A stretch of 64,000 bases of DNA from Thermanaerothrix daxensis (GCF_001306145.1 NZ_LGKO01000002.1:558001-622000); one strand, 5' to 3'; positions 25,893 through 35,004 are shown, counted from the first letter of the stretch. Translations and numbers: made by a program. The notes: generated from the sequence alone by a model not told the origin.

Positions 25893-26711
25893 TCAGGGAG
25901 AAAGGGCCAGTCGAAAGCCCAGAGCCGGGGACGTGTAGGTAGCGATGACGCCTTCGCGCACCGTACAACGCGCCAGTTTACGGCTGTAATACCACGAACC
26001 GCCCCGAACCACGTACTTCTCGTTGTCGTTAGGAACTTCTCGTCCATCTATAGCCGAGTACGGATAGGGGCGGAAGAGGCTGCTGGTCCACTCCCATACA
26101 TTTCCAACCATATCGGCAACACCGTAAGGGCTGTCTCCTGAGGGTGAGTAACTCCCCACCGGGGTGGTGGAAAACTTGCCTCCCTCTTTGGTGTTGCACC
26201 GCCAGAGCCCAAACTCATCTCCCCATGGGTAAATTCGGGCGTCCATGTCCCCGCGGGCTGCCTTTTCCCATTCGGCTTCTGTGGGGAGGCGGTACTTTAG
26301 TCCAGTCTGTTGGTTTAACCACTCAATGTAAGCCAGCACATCATGACGTGAGACCCCTGTCACGGGATGATCATCGGTGCCGTCGGGGTAATAAAATCCA
26401 TTCCAGGTGCGTGGCATACGATAGCCAGTTTGCCAGACGAAGGCAAAATAATCGGCGTTGGTCACGGGGTATTGGGCAATATAGAATTCTGGCACATATA
26501 CAATGTGTTGGGGTTGTTCAACCATGAAGAGGTCGTTGTCGTACCATTCCTGCCATTCCTCGGCCCAATCCTCACTGCGCAACAAGAATAGCACCTGCTC
26601 GTCGCTCAGACCCATGGTGAAAGGCCCCTCCGGAATACGAATCATCCGGAAGGAGCGAACCTGATAACTTTTACTGCGCGTTAGAAAGGAGGTGTGACCT
26701 TTTTTAGGCAT
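25893..26711 (-). CDS. Formylglycine-generating-enzyme/sulfatase-modifying family protein
   Basis: This 272-residue protein has the FGE-sulfatase (SUMF1) fold: IRIPEGPFTMGLSDEQV, EFYIAQYPVTNADYFAFVW, HPVTGVSRHDVLAYIEWLNQQTGLKYRLPTEAEWEKAARG, YPWGDEFG, NVWEWTSS and the closing VVRGGSWYYSRKLARCTVREG, GFRLALS. The two catalytic Cys of true FGE enzymes are not obvious, so it may be a non-catalytic member. The ATG at 26711 is preferred to a TTG at 26717 that overlaps the previous gene. It ends a glycosyltransferase cluster. Confidence 0.88.
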   Translation of the reverse strand: MPKKGHTSFLTRSKSYQVRSFRMIRIPEGPFTMGLSDEQVLFLLRSEDWAEEWQEWYDNDLFMVEQPQHIVYVPEFYIAQYPVTNADYFAFVWQTGYRMPRTWNGFYYPDGTDDHPVTGVSRHDVLAYIEWLNQQTGLKYRLPTEAEWEKAARGDMDARIYPWGDEFGLWRCNTKEGGKFSTTPVGSYSPSGDSPYGVADMVGNVWEWTSSLFRPYPYSAIDGREVPNDNEKYVVRGGSWYYSRKLARCTVREGVIATYTSPALGFRLALSP

Positions 26712-26713
26712 AA

Positions 26714-27805
26714 TCAACCCTGTAGGAAATGAGTGCTCCGAATGTGAGCATAGGTATTCAAAATGGTGTTCACATTTTCTTGAATTCCCTGGCTCAGAGC
26801 GAACAGGTAAGGCTCCCGTTCTGCGTGTTCTTTATAATCCCCAAGGTGGTCAATCAATTCCAACAAAGCGTTTTCCCATGCATAGGGATCATTGCGAACC
26901 AGCGTTCCGAAATCCTTGAGGTCTTCGTAAGGAGCACCCTGGCTGGCAACCCAAGGTACTTTCATAATCATATATTCGAGTACCTTAATCCAGGAACGAC
27001 GCTGGTCATAGGCTCCCTGCAAGGGGGCGATGCCGATATCGAACATGCTCAGGTATTGAGGCCACTTGTCCGGATCTGTCCAGGGAAGGAAAAATTTTTG
27101 CGATTGAGAGACATTGAGGGCTTGAAAAATGCGTTCGTCGCCGCAGATCAAAATGCGTACTTGAGGGCGGCGAAGGCAGACGCGCCGTAAGGCCTTGAGA
27201 ACCCCGCTTTCGGTAAACGAGTGGAGGTGCGAGAGGCTGCCACCCCACCCGATGACAATTCCCTCATGGGGGGTGGGGCGCAGGTTCAAATAGCGGGGCA
27301 GGTCGAGGTAGTTGGGGACATAGTGGATGGGGGTGTGAGTTTGCCAATCCGATGCCAACAAACGGGAAGGGACGGTGGCGGCATGGGCCAGTTGGAGCCC
27401 CCATTGGAATTGGGTCAGTGGCGGTGGCTGGATGGTGGTGTGGAAAGGCTTACCATTAGGATCGGTCTGGGTGAGGCGTCCTTCCGCCCAGAAGGTGTAG
27501 TTTTTGGCCTGTGGTGGAATTAAGTGATAGGCATCATCAAAATCGAGGATGATGGTCTTATCGCGGGCTTTCCAGTATTGCATTGCCTGCAGAACTGGCC
27601 CGAAAGCATTGCGTTGCACCACAATCACCTCGGCTTCTTCGCAGGCGGATTGCACTTCAGGTGTATGATAGGCAAAGTGGTCAATGCGTATCAAGGTAGC
27701 ACTATGGCGCCCAGTGGCTTGAATGGCACGGGCTGGGATGACACACCGCCATTCGGCGGAGTTCCATTCTTCGGTAGAATCAGCCACTACATACACGATC
27801 TTCAT
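26714..27805 (-). CDS. Glycosyltransferase-like protein
   Basis: The 363-residue protein begins MKIVYVVADSTEEWNSAEWR and has a two-lobe GT-B layout with a linker: AEVIVVQRNAFGPVLQAMQYWKARDKTIILDFDDAY in the N-lobe, and GIVIGWGGSLSHLHSF, RRPQVRILICGDE, SMFDIGIAPLQG and KVLEYMIMKVPWVASQGAPYEDL in the C-lobe. It resembles the C-terminal halves of the two TPR-containing neighbours. The ATG at 27805 overlaps the preceding stop by 4 bases; a longer frame exists but is atypical. Donor and acceptor are unknown; flagellin is a plausible acceptor from context. Confidence 0.85.
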   Translation of the reverse strand: MKIVYVVADSTEEWNSAEWRCVIPARAIQATGRHSATLIRIDHFAYHTPEVQSACEEAEVIVVQRNAFGPVLQAMQYWKARDKTIILDFDDAYHLIPPQAKNYTFWAEGRLTQTDPNGKPFHTTIQPPPLTQFQWGLQLAHAATVPSRLLASDWQTHTPIHYVPNYLDLPRYLNLRPTPHEGIVIGWGGSLSHLHSFTESGVLKALRRVCLRRPQVRILICGDERIFQALNVSQSQKFFLPWTDPDKWPQYLSMFDIGIAPLQGAYDQRRSWIKVLEYMIMKVPWVASQGAPYEDLKDFGTLVRNDPYAWENALLELIDHLGDYKEHAEREPYLFALSQGIQENVNTILNTYAHIRSTHFLQG

Positions 27806-29478
27806 GTTAATCCCAATGCAACCGGATTGGGTGTAGCGGGCAAGGAGGTTTTTGTGCGATTTGGGGCCAGAAGTAGATTTCCGATCAGGGCTTTCCATAA
27901 AACAGCAAGGTGCCGACTCTCACGCAGGGCGGCCTGAGCCGCGCCAGCGCGTCCCAACTGGCGTCGTACTTCGGCTTCGACAATGAGTTGACGGAGATAA
28001 GTATGCCATTCCTCCGCGGTTGAAGCGATAAACCCACCTGCACCCCACTCCAGGTAAGCGGGGAGGGGAGAAGCGACCCATGGGATGCCTCTAACCCCGG
28101 CGTGAATCAACAGGCGCTCTGAGAGGGATTGGTTGAAGGGAATATTTCGATGCGGAAGGAGCAGGATATCTACCAACCCCAATTGATACGGTAGATCTTC
28201 TACAGAAGTAGCGGGTAGATACAGGCAGCGTTCAGGCGGTAACCCACTGAAAAGGGTGTAGGCTTCGGGGTTATCAATCAAGACCAGGCGCGTCTGAGGG
28301 AATTCGCGCAAAACTCTGAGGACAATGCGACGGATGGTGGCTAGATCTTCCACATCCGAACAACTGCCCACCCATCCCAAATGAATGGTAGGGCGTGGAA
28401 GGGGCTTTTTCTTCCACATCGGATTTTGATCGGACCAGCCTTCCGGCATCACTTCGATGCGCCGCCCCGTTCCCTCCAGGGCCATGGCATGCGCCTCAGA
28501 TGTTACAGTAATGACATCGGCCAGCCACAGACTGGCGTTATACGCGCGCGCCGCTTCCAACGTACCTAATCCCAGAGTTGTGTAGTATGGATGTTTTAAG
28601 GGGATCTGCTCTACGTTGCAGGTCAGGTCGAGTACCACCGGACGCCGGGCACCTGCGCAAAGGGCGAGGTTGACCATGGCGGATGTAGAAGTGTAGGGGT
28701 TTATGGCGATCACGGCATCAATGCTCTCAAGGTTGGCTGCAGAGATCTCACCATTGACCTGGATCTGGAATCCTCCGGCTTCCAGAGCGCTCCGAATTAC
28801 CTGGGCACGCTCCTGGGTCGGTGGGTTTGCAGAGGCCAGCAGCAGAATGCGCACTTGCGAAGAGAATGGGGGATCGGCCTCGGCTCCGGTTGGGGCAATG
28901 AGCGAAGTCACGTTCTGGCGCAAACCTTCAAGCGCATTCGCCAGTTCGATTTTCCCTTCCTGGCGCGCTTGCTGCAGATTCAACTCAATCAGTGCTGGAA
29001 GTAATTGCTCGATTTCATCTAAATGCTCGGCAACGGTTTTGGCCGGTTGCTCGCTTTGCAGCACCGCACGGAGCAGGCCTGCAGCCTTCTGAGCAGTGGG
29101 TTCGTCCACGGGGTGAGGTTTGCCGGTAAGGCGGTTAAGCAGCCGGCGCAATGTGGCCGGATGGGTGGGGGGATCAGCGGGAAAATTTGGGGCAGAGTCT
29201 GGTTCGTTCTGCACCAACTGAAGGCGACGAAGAATCTCAGGATGATCTGGTTGTACTTTTTCAGCTCGTTGATAGAGATGGTAAGCGACATTCACCTCTT
29301 CAGCGGCCAGGTACAAATCGCCCAGAATGAGCAGCGATTCCCAATCCTCGGGATGGTTTTGCACGATTTCGGCCAGCAGGCTCACACCTTCCTCAAGACG
29401 GTTAGCGCTGAGGTAGGCGCGAGCCATGCTCTTTTGGATATTTAGCGGGCTGGGGAAGCGATTGGAAACCGTGTCCAT
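27802..29478 (-). CDS. TPR domain glycosyltransferase-like protein
   Basis: The 558-residue protein starts with TPR-like helices (ARAYLSANRLEEGVSLLAEIVQNHPEDWESLLILGDLYLAAEEVNVAYHLYQRAEKVQPDHPEILRRL), a helical middle, and a GT-B-like C-terminal region with LGWVGSCSDVEDLATIRRIVLRVL, LVDILLLPHRNIPFNQSLSERLLIHAGVRGIPWVASPLPAYLEWGAGGFIA. TPR plus glycosyltransferase is the architecture of protein O-glycosyltransferases and related enzymes. It starts the small cluster with the next two genes and is a paralogue of the gene at 29594-31192. Confidence 0.85.
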   Translation of the reverse strand: MDTVSNRFPSPLNIQKSMARAYLSANRLEEGVSLLAEIVQNHPEDWESLLILGDLYLAAEEVNVAYHLYQRAEKVQPDHPEILRRLQLVQNEPDSAPNFPADPPTHPATLRRLLNRLTGKPHPVDEPTAQKAAGLLRAVLQSEQPAKTVAEHLDEIEQLLPALIELNLQQARQEGKIELANALEGLRQNVTSLIAPTGAEADPPFSSQVRILLLASANPPTQERAQVIRSALEAGGFQIQVNGEISAANLESIDAVIAINPYTSTSAMVNLALCAGARRPVVLDLTCNVEQIPLKHPYYTTLGLGTLEAARAYNASLWLADVITVTSEAHAMALEGTGRRIEVMPEGWSDQNPMWKKKPLPRPTIHLGWVGSCSDVEDLATIRRIVLRVLREFPQTRLVLIDNPEAYTLFSGLPPERCLYLPATSVEDLPYQLGLVDILLLPHRNIPFNQSLSERLLIHAGVRGIPWVASPLPAYLEWGAGGFIASTAEEWHTYLRQLIVEAEVRRQLGRAGAAQAALRESRHLAVLWKALIGNLLLAPNRTKTSLPATPNPVALGLT

Positions 29479-29542
29479 CCGTAGACGTCCGACTTCGTGC
29501 GGGTTTTGTATTAAGCATAAAAAGAAAGTTTGTTAGTACGCG

Positions 29543-29568
29543 TAAAAGGGCAATGAAAGCCCCGTAAA
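29543..29568 (+). promoter_or_regulatory. TAAA-N14-CCCGTAAA motif of unknown role
   Basis: The 115-base gap between the two TPR-glycosyltransferase genes holds TAAAAGGG, 10 bases, CCCGTAAA. The same spacing and -10-like part appear upstream of the M23 gene at 31258. It resembles a sigma-28 promoter one base short in the spacer, but on this strand no forward gene follows. On the minus strand the same bases give two direct CCTTTTACG repeats 26 bases apart, upstream of the gene at 29478, so it may be an operator instead. Confidence 0.35.
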
Positions 29569-29593
29569 AGGCGGCTTAATGTGAGCAGCGAAT

Positions 29594-31192
29594 TTAGAGT
29601 GTTTCCAGCAGCGTTTTCCAGAGTCCGATCACCTCCCGATTGCGTTCTTCACTCTTCTTGTGACCGACGGTTCCCAGTTGCTGACGTAAGGCGGGATCCT
29701 GAATCAGGGTGCTAATTGCATCGGCCCAGGATGAGGGTGTTTCAGCGAAGATCCCGCCACTTTCCCAGGCGCAATAAGCAGGTAAAGGAGAGGCCACCCA
29801 CGGCAAACGACGGGCTCCGGCCTCTACCAATTTGATATCAGACTTGGCCTGGTTAAAGCGCGTATTGGCAAGCGGGGCAAGCAAGATGTCAAATTGAGCC
29901 AGGAGAAGCGGATATTCCGCATGGGCACAGAATGGTAGAAACCATCTTTGTCGTTCGGGTAGCGATCTAAACATCTCGAGGATCTGCGGGTCACCCCCGA
30001 TGACCAAAGTAACCTCTGGGTGGTGACGAAGAAAATAGAGCAGTTCGTTTCGAATAAAGTGAAGATCTTCCCAGTGAGTGCTTGTTCCTGCCCACCCCAG
30101 GTGGATGCCGGTGTGGGGGGGAGCGGGCTTTTCCCAGTTGGGGTTTTCATCGTCCCAGCCGTTGGGTATGACTTGTACCCGGCGTGCAAGAGGAGCGTAA
30201 CGCTCACCCAGGATGGGCGTTGATACCACCAGCACTGAGGCGGCACCAATTGCCAGTTCAAGTGCCCGCAGGATGTTAGGATTCCCAGGCCCGCAGAGGT
30301 AATAGCCGGGATGATGGACCGGGAGGTTATGAAAGTCATCATCAATGTCTACAATGATTGTTTTTCCCTGGCGCACACATTCAGCCAGGGCTTGCATGTT
30401 CTCACGGCGAATGTGAGGGCGAAGAAAGATCACGATGTCGGCGCCGGATAGATCATGCGGGCTCGGATTAAGAACGTAAGTGGTGTTCGCTCCGGCTTTT
30501 CTTAACCAGCGCGCGGGCAGGTACATACGGAAATCGGAGACCTCGCCACTTCCACAGAAGAGAATTTGTTTTGGGATAGGTGGCAATGATTGGGGCTTTT
30601 GGGGGGCGGGGGGCGAGGATGTTGGCATTTTGTCCAGTGAGCGCAAGGCATCTCTGGTCTGAGGGTGATCGGGGTAGTTGCGAAGGATCTCGGTGTATAA
30701 GCGCCTTGCAGCCTGCGGGTTGCCAAGTTTCGTGTAGCATTGTCCCAACCAGAGGCGTAGTTCGACCTCGTCTGGAAGTTCAAGGAGCAATGCATCCAGT
30801 ATCTGGGCGGCATGGGTATAGTCCCCGGTTTGCAAAAAGATTAGCGCCAGGTGCTTTCGTGCCAGGAGGTTTTCATGATCAAGTGCAATGGCCTGCTCAA
30901 AAGCAGCTTGCGCTTCCTCGAGGGCGCCATCCATGAGCAAGGCTACTCCCAGGTTGTTGTAAGCCTCAGCGGAGGCGGGTTGAGATTTCACCAGCGTCTC
31001 CAGGGTTTCGCGGGCTTCTTTTGCCATCCCCAGTTGTAGAAAACACACGCCCAATATGGAGAGTATGGCGGGGTGATCGGGTTGAACTTGCTGCGCCTGT
31101 TGTAGCGCCTCCAGCGCTTCGGCCCAGTTTTGGGCCTGGAGGGCTTCCTCGGCCTGGTGCAACCAGGCATCCACTAGAATTACCTCACCCAT
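29594..31192 (-). CDS. TPR domain glycosyltransferase-like protein
   Basis: From the ATG at 31192 (AAGGGG site 6 bases upstream) the protein is 532 residues. It has about five TPR units (for example VQPDHPAILSILGVCFLQLGMAKEARETLETLVKSQPASAEAYNNLGVALLMDGALEEAQAAFEQAIALDH) followed by a GT-B-like region: KTIIVDIDDDFHNL, RVQVIPNGWDDENPNWEKP, HLGWAGTSTHWEDL and LAQFDILLAPLANTRFNQAKSDIKLVEAGARRLPWVASPLPAY. A longer frame to 31291 adds atypical residues. Paralogous to its neighbour at 27802-29478; probably modifies a surface protein or glycan. Confidence 0.87.
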   Translation of the reverse strand: MGEVILVDAWLHQAEEALQAQNWAEALEALQQAQQVQPDHPAILSILGVCFLQLGMAKEARETLETLVKSQPASAEAYNNLGVALLMDGALEEAQAAFEQAIALDHENLLARKHLALIFLQTGDYTHAAQILDALLLELPDEVELRLWLGQCYTKLGNPQAARRLYTEILRNYPDHPQTRDALRSLDKMPTSSPPAPQKPQSLPPIPKQILFCGSGEVSDFRMYLPARWLRKAGANTTYVLNPSPHDLSGADIVIFLRPHIRRENMQALAECVRQGKTIIVDIDDDFHNLPVHHPGYYLCGPGNPNILRALELAIGAASVLVVSTPILGERYAPLARRVQVIPNGWDDENPNWEKPAPPHTGIHLGWAGTSTHWEDLHFIRNELLYFLRHHPEVTLVIGGDPQILEMFRSLPERQRWFLPFCAHAEYPLLLAQFDILLAPLANTRFNQAKSDIKLVEAGARRLPWVASPLPAYCAWESGGIFAETPSSWADAISTLIQDPALRQQLGTVGHKKSEERNREVIGLWKTLLETL

Positions 31193-31229
31193 AGAAAACC
31201 CCTTGAGCAGAATAGAGCCACCGAATTGG

Positions 31230-31235
31230 ATTATA
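31230..31235 (-). promoter_or_regulatory. Candidate -10 box for the TPR-glycosyltransferase gene
   Basis: On the minus strand a perfect TATAAT lies 38 bases upstream of the ATG at 31192. No good -35 is present at 16-18 bases, so strength is uncertain. Confidence 0.4.
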
Positions 31236-31257
31236 GGGAAAGGATGGTAAATTCCCA

Positions 31258-31283
31258 TAAAGGGAGGTTGAAAAGGCCGTAAA
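31258..31283 (+). promoter_or_regulatory. Sigma-28-like promoter upstream of M23 peptidase and chemotaxis genes
   Basis: TAAAGGGA, 10 bases, GCCGTAAA. The TAAA and CCG elements match the FliA consensus, but the spacer is one base shorter than in the flgM promoter at 4701. It lies about 75 bases upstream of the first gene of the rightward chemotaxis run, where FliA control is common in other bacteria. Confidence 0.5.
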
Positions 31284-31356
31284 TTCTGCATGAAGGGTTT
31301 TCTGACCCAATAGAATGCTCACGCTCTCCTTACCTATAAGGGAGTGAAAGATTTTT

Positions 31357-32091
31357 ATGCCGCTTATATCCCGGTCAGGCCTAAGATTTATAAAGGATTT
31401 ATGGCAGGTTGGTGATCCCCTCACTAAAATGGGGATGCCTATGATTATCAACGATTTCTTCCCATTGCTGATTCAGCGCCTGTTCCAATCCGCGGGGGCC
31501 GTATCTGCTCTTTCCTCACGGGAGGAGGGCAACGAATTTGCCCAGGTGCTGCAGGGCTGGTTAGCCTCTTCCCTTTTAACCCTCCCATCAGTCTCCGGGC
31601 AGAGTGTTGGCTTTCGGTCGCTGGTGTCGTGGAGCACATTGTTAGAAATGGTGATTCGCCAGAACATGAATCGCGGGGTGGAAGAGGAAGCCCCGGCCTT
31701 TACTGCTTTTACTGATGGGGGGGTGCCATGGTCCACTGCCCGGCCAGTGCAGGGCCGCCTGACCCAGGACTTTCACCCAGGGCACCGCGGGATAGATATT
31801 GGGGTGCCAGTAGGAACGCCGGTCAGGACAACGCTGAGCGGGCAGGTGGTCTATGCGGGTTGGAATACACAGGGGTATGGCAATCTGGTGATTGTGGAAA
31901 ACGGTCGCTGGCGCACCTACTATGCTCACCTTTCGGAGATCCCGGTTCAGGTAGGGCAGTGGGTGCAGGCCGGTGACATTATCGGCCTTTCCGGTAATAC
32001 AGGTAATTCTACAGGCCCTCACTTGCATTATGAGGTGCGGCGCAATGGTGTACCCGTCCATCCAGACGAACTGCACGTTCTTCAATCATAG
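31357..32091 (+). CDS. M23 family peptidoglycan endopeptidase
   Basis: The C-terminal 125 residues are an M23 (LytM/lysostaphin-type) zinc peptidase: HPGHRGIDIGVPVGTPV with the first His-x3-Asp pair, then VEN, TYYAHLSEI and GPHLHYEVRRNG with the HLH metal/catalytic motif. The N-terminal 110 residues are helical with no clear signal peptide, so secretion could be by the flagellar export system. It opens the chemotaxis run, with cheA 30 bases on, and may hydrolyse peptidoglycan for flagellar passage. Start choice among ATGs at 31357, 31429 and nearby is uncertain. Confidence 0.85.
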   Translation: MPLISRSGLRFIKDLWQVGDPLTKMGMPMIINDFFPLLIQRLFQSAGAVSALSSREEGNEFAQVLQGWLASSLLTLPSVSGQSVGFRSLVSWSTLLEMVIRQNMNRGVEEEAPAFTAFTDGGVPWSTARPVQGRLTQDFHPGHRGIDIGVPVGTPVRTTLSGQVVYAGWNTQGYGNLVIVENGRWRTYYAHLSEIPVQVGQWVQAGDIIGLSGNTGNSTGPHLHYEVRRNGVPVHPDELHVLQS

Positions 32092-32121
32092 GTCCACGCA
32101 GTGCGAGGCGGTTGATCCTCT

Positions 32122-34362
32122 ATGAGCCTTCAATTTGATCTGAGCCCCGATGAATTGCCGATTTTTCTTGCCGAGACGGATGAGCACCTTCAAGTTTTAG
32201 ATGAGGGTTTGGTGCGCCTTGAGCGAAACGATTATGATGAAGGCTTAATCCAGGCGCTCTTTCGGGCCGCCCACACCCTTAAGGGATCGGCAGGCCTGAT
32301 CGGACATCGCCGTTTGGTGGATTTAACTCATGCCCTGGAGACGGTGTTTGATGCATTGCGAAAACACACCCTTCAGGTGACCCCTGGGCTCATTGATTTG
32401 TGCTTGCAAGGGGTGGATGCATTGCGCTGGCTACGGGATGAAGTGGTGTCACTGCAACCCAGTCCAGTTGATGTTGTCCCTTTAGTTCAGCAGTTTCTGG
32501 CCCAGATTTCATCTTCGCCCGGGGGCGTTGTCTCTCCGGTTGTTTCTTCGCAGGTGGAGCCTGCACCGGTTCGTCCCGAAGAGCCCGTCTCAGGGCAAGG
32601 TGAGTTGCAGGTGTGGGTGCAAATCTCATCTGAGAGCGTGGCTTCTGCGGCGCGAGCGTTACAAGTACTGCTGGTACTGCAAGAATTGGGTGAGTTGCTC
32701 GAGTCCCGCCCCACCCAGGCTGAGATTGAAACTGCAGCCCCAGTCCATCAACTAACGGTGAGGGTGCGCACTACACAACCAGTTTCGGAGGTGAGGCGTC
32801 GCCTGGAGCAAATCAGCGAATTGGAGCGGGTAGAAGTCCAAGCACCTTCAGCGGAAATCTCCCCGTCTACTTCTGCTTTTTCCCAGGCGGAAACACCAGA
32901 AACTGAGGGAGAGGAGCCGGAGCGGCTGGGGGATTATCTGATTCGTAAAGGATGGATCACGGCGACCCAGTTGAAGCTGGCGCTGGAGGAGCAAAAACGT
33001 CGTCCGCGTGGGACTTTATTGGGCAGCGTGCTGGTTCAAATGGGGTTCATCTCGCAAGCCACATTGGATCGGGCACTGGCAGATTTACTACAGGAGCATC
33101 GCCGAGCGCTGGCAGCCATGCAGGCTACAATGGCGGAGCAGCGGGCGCGTGAGACGGGGGTAGATAAAACCGTACGCACCAGTGTCGAACGTCTAGATGC
33201 GCTCATGAATTTGATCGGGGAATTGATTACCGATCGAAATCGGCTTTACCAGATCCGCAATCAGTTTCAGTCCACCTTTCAGGGGCATGAACATGTGATG
33301 GCCCTGGCCGATACGATTATGCACCTGAGCCGTATCACGGATCAATTGCAAGAAGAGGTGATGCGGATTCGCATGGTGCCGATTTCGAGCGTGTTTAGCA
33401 AGTTTCCACGCATGATGCGTGATTTAGCGCGTAAAGCCAACAAGGAGGTTGATCTGATCATTCATGGCGAGGATACCGAACTTGACCGCTCGGTGATTGA
33501 CGAGATCCACGATCCGCTCATTCATTTGGTGCGCAATGCGATTGATCACGGCATTGAGCCGCCAGCAGAGCGGATGAGAGTTGGAAAACCTTCACGTGGA
33601 CAGGTGGTTTTGACCGCACGCCACGAGCAAGGACGGATTGTCCTGACCGTAGAGGACGATGGGCGGGGAATTGATGTTGAGCGATTGAAAGCAGCTGCGG
33701 TCCAGAAAGGGCTGCTCCGCGAAAGCGAGGCGGCGACCTTGCCGCGCGAAAAAGCCATTGAGTTGATCTTCGCTTCCGGCCTCTCAACGGCCAAGCAGGT
33801 AACCGAGATCTCTGGCCGGGGGGTGGGAATGGATATTGTTCGCAATAACATTGAGCGCATTAACGGTTCTATTCTGGTTGAAACCACCCCGGGGCAAGGG
33901 ACGCGCTTTCAGATCATTTTACCGTTGACACTGGCGATTGTGCCGACCTTGCTGGTACGTGTAGAGGACACCGTGTTTGCCCTTCCTCTCACCGCTGTGA
34001 CGGAGGTTTTGAGGATCACTCCGCAGGAAATTCGCTCGGTAGGCCAGCGCCCGGTTTTTGTTTTACGCGATCAGGTACTCCCTTTGCTGCGCCTTCGCCA
34101 TGTCTTTGATTTTGCGCCTGCGCCGGCCACTAATGGTTATGAACATGTGGTCGTTGTGCGGGCTAATCAAAGAAGTGCAGGGCTCATTATTGACGAATTA
34201 ATCGGGGAGGAGGAGGTTGTTGTCAAGTCACTGGGTGGGCTGATCGGAGAAGTACCAGGTATTGCCAGTGCCGCAATTCTGGGTGATGGACGGGTCAGTC
34301 TTATTGTGGATGTGGCCGGCTTGCTCGGCTTGGTAGAGGCGGAGATGGCAATTTCAGGGTAA
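32122..34362 (+). CDS. cheA: Chemotaxis histidine kinase CheA with inserted MshEN-like domain
   Basis: CheA phosphorylates CheY and CheB in response to receptor arrays. The 746-residue protein has the Hpt domain (His51 in RAAHTLKGSAGLIGH), a ferredoxin-like middle region at about 155-245, and then a segment at about 270-335 (RLGDYLIRKGWITATQLKLALEEQKRR, LLGSVLVQMGFISQATLDRALADLL) that looks like an MshEN/GspE-N repeat and is not part of standard CheA. The dimerisation, kinase (HLVRNAIDHGIE, VEDDGRGID, GRGVGMDIV) and C-terminal CheW-like domains follow. All catalytic motifs appear intact. Confidence 0.96.
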   Translation: MSLQFDLSPDELPIFLAETDEHLQVLDEGLVRLERNDYDEGLIQALFRAAHTLKGSAGLIGHRRLVDLTHALETVFDALRKHTLQVTPGLIDLCLQGVDALRWLRDEVVSLQPSPVDVVPLVQQFLAQISSSPGGVVSPVVSSQVEPAPVRPEEPVSGQGELQVWVQISSESVASAARALQVLLVLQELGELLESRPTQAEIETAAPVHQLTVRVRTTQPVSEVRRRLEQISELERVEVQAPSAEISPSTSAFSQAETPETEGEEPERLGDYLIRKGWITATQLKLALEEQKRRPRGTLLGSVLVQMGFISQATLDRALADLLQEHRRALAAMQATMAEQRARETGVDKTVRTSVERLDALMNLIGELITDRNRLYQIRNQFQSTFQGHEHVMALADTIMHLSRITDQLQEEVMRIRMVPISSVFSKFPRMMRDLARKANKEVDLIIHGEDTELDRSVIDEIHDPLIHLVRNAIDHGIEPPAERMRVGKPSRGQVVLTARHEQGRIVLTVEDDGRGIDVERLKAAAVQKGLLRESEAATLPREKAIELIFASGLSTAKQVTEISGRGVGMDIVRNNIERINGSILVETTPGQGTRFQIILPLTLAIVPTLLVRVEDTVFALPLTAVTEVLRITPQEIRSVGQRPVFVLRDQVLPLLRLRHVFDFAPAPATNGYEHVVVVRANQRSAGLIIDELIGEEEVVVKSLGGLIGEVPGIASAAILGDGRVSLIVDVAGLLGLVEAEMAISG

Positions 34363-34374
34363 GGGAGTAAAGCG

Positions 34375-35004
34375 ATGAGCAAATTCCAACCAGACGCGCA
34401 TTTTGATGAACAGTTGTTAAAAGCGATGCGTCGAATCGCGGATGAGGGCGTGGCGCATGCCGCCCGTGGTTTTTCGGATATGGTGGGGGAAACGCTAAGC
34501 ATGATCCGCCCTCATGCGCTGCTCGTACCGGTTTCGCAACTTCCTCATATCTTTGGTTCTCCCGAGGATGAGGCGGTTGGAATTTACTTGCGCACTGAAG
34601 GCACCCTGGCTTGCCAGATTATGTTAGTTGTCCCGCTCAACAAAGCGCTGGAATTAGTGGATATGGTCATGGGGTTGCCTGCTGGGACAACTCGGGTTTT
34701 GGACCGATTGGAGCGCTCGGCGCTGGCCGAGGTCGGTAACTTGACGGCTTCTTTCTTCATTAATCGGGTGGCTGAACTAACTGGACACGAGGCGCGTCCC
34801 ACCCCACCTGCGGTGATTGTGGATATGTTAGGAGCGATTGTGGATATTGTGGTGGCAACCACAGGTGGTTTTGGTGAACATTTGTTATTGATCCGAGCGG
34901 GTTTCACATGTGGTCAGCGAACGGTGAACGCCGATTTCTGGGTGGTTCCAGACCCGGCAACCCTGAATATATTCCATTGGAATGAATCCTCGTTGCCGTT
35001 ATGA
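34375..35004 (+). CDS. cheC: CheC family CheY-P phosphatase
   Basis: CheC dephosphorylates CheY-P and is stimulated by CheD. The 209-residue protein has the CXC signature S-x3-E-x2-N followed by a Pro (RSALAEVGNLTASFFINRVAELTGHEARPTPP, about residues 120-150). An equivalent first site near the N-terminus is weak, so this may have one active site. It overlaps cheD by 4 bases, the classic cheC-cheD pairing. The N-terminal 20 residues extend beyond the fold. Confidence 0.87.
   Translation: MSKFQPDAHFDEQLLKAMRRIADEGVAHAARGFSDMVGETLSMIRPHALLVPVSQLPHIFGSPEDEAVGIYLRTEGTLACQIMLVVPLNKALELVDMVMGLPAGTTRVLDRLERSALAEVGNLTASFFINRVAELTGHEARPTPPAVIVDMLGAIVDIVVATTGGFGEHLLLIRAGFTCGQRTVNADFWVVPDPATLNIFHWNESSLPL

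Noticed and set aside
25893-26711. FGE-fold protein as a diversity-generating retroelement target
   Set aside because: The fold is typical of such targets, but there is no reverse transcriptase and no repeated template near its 3' end.
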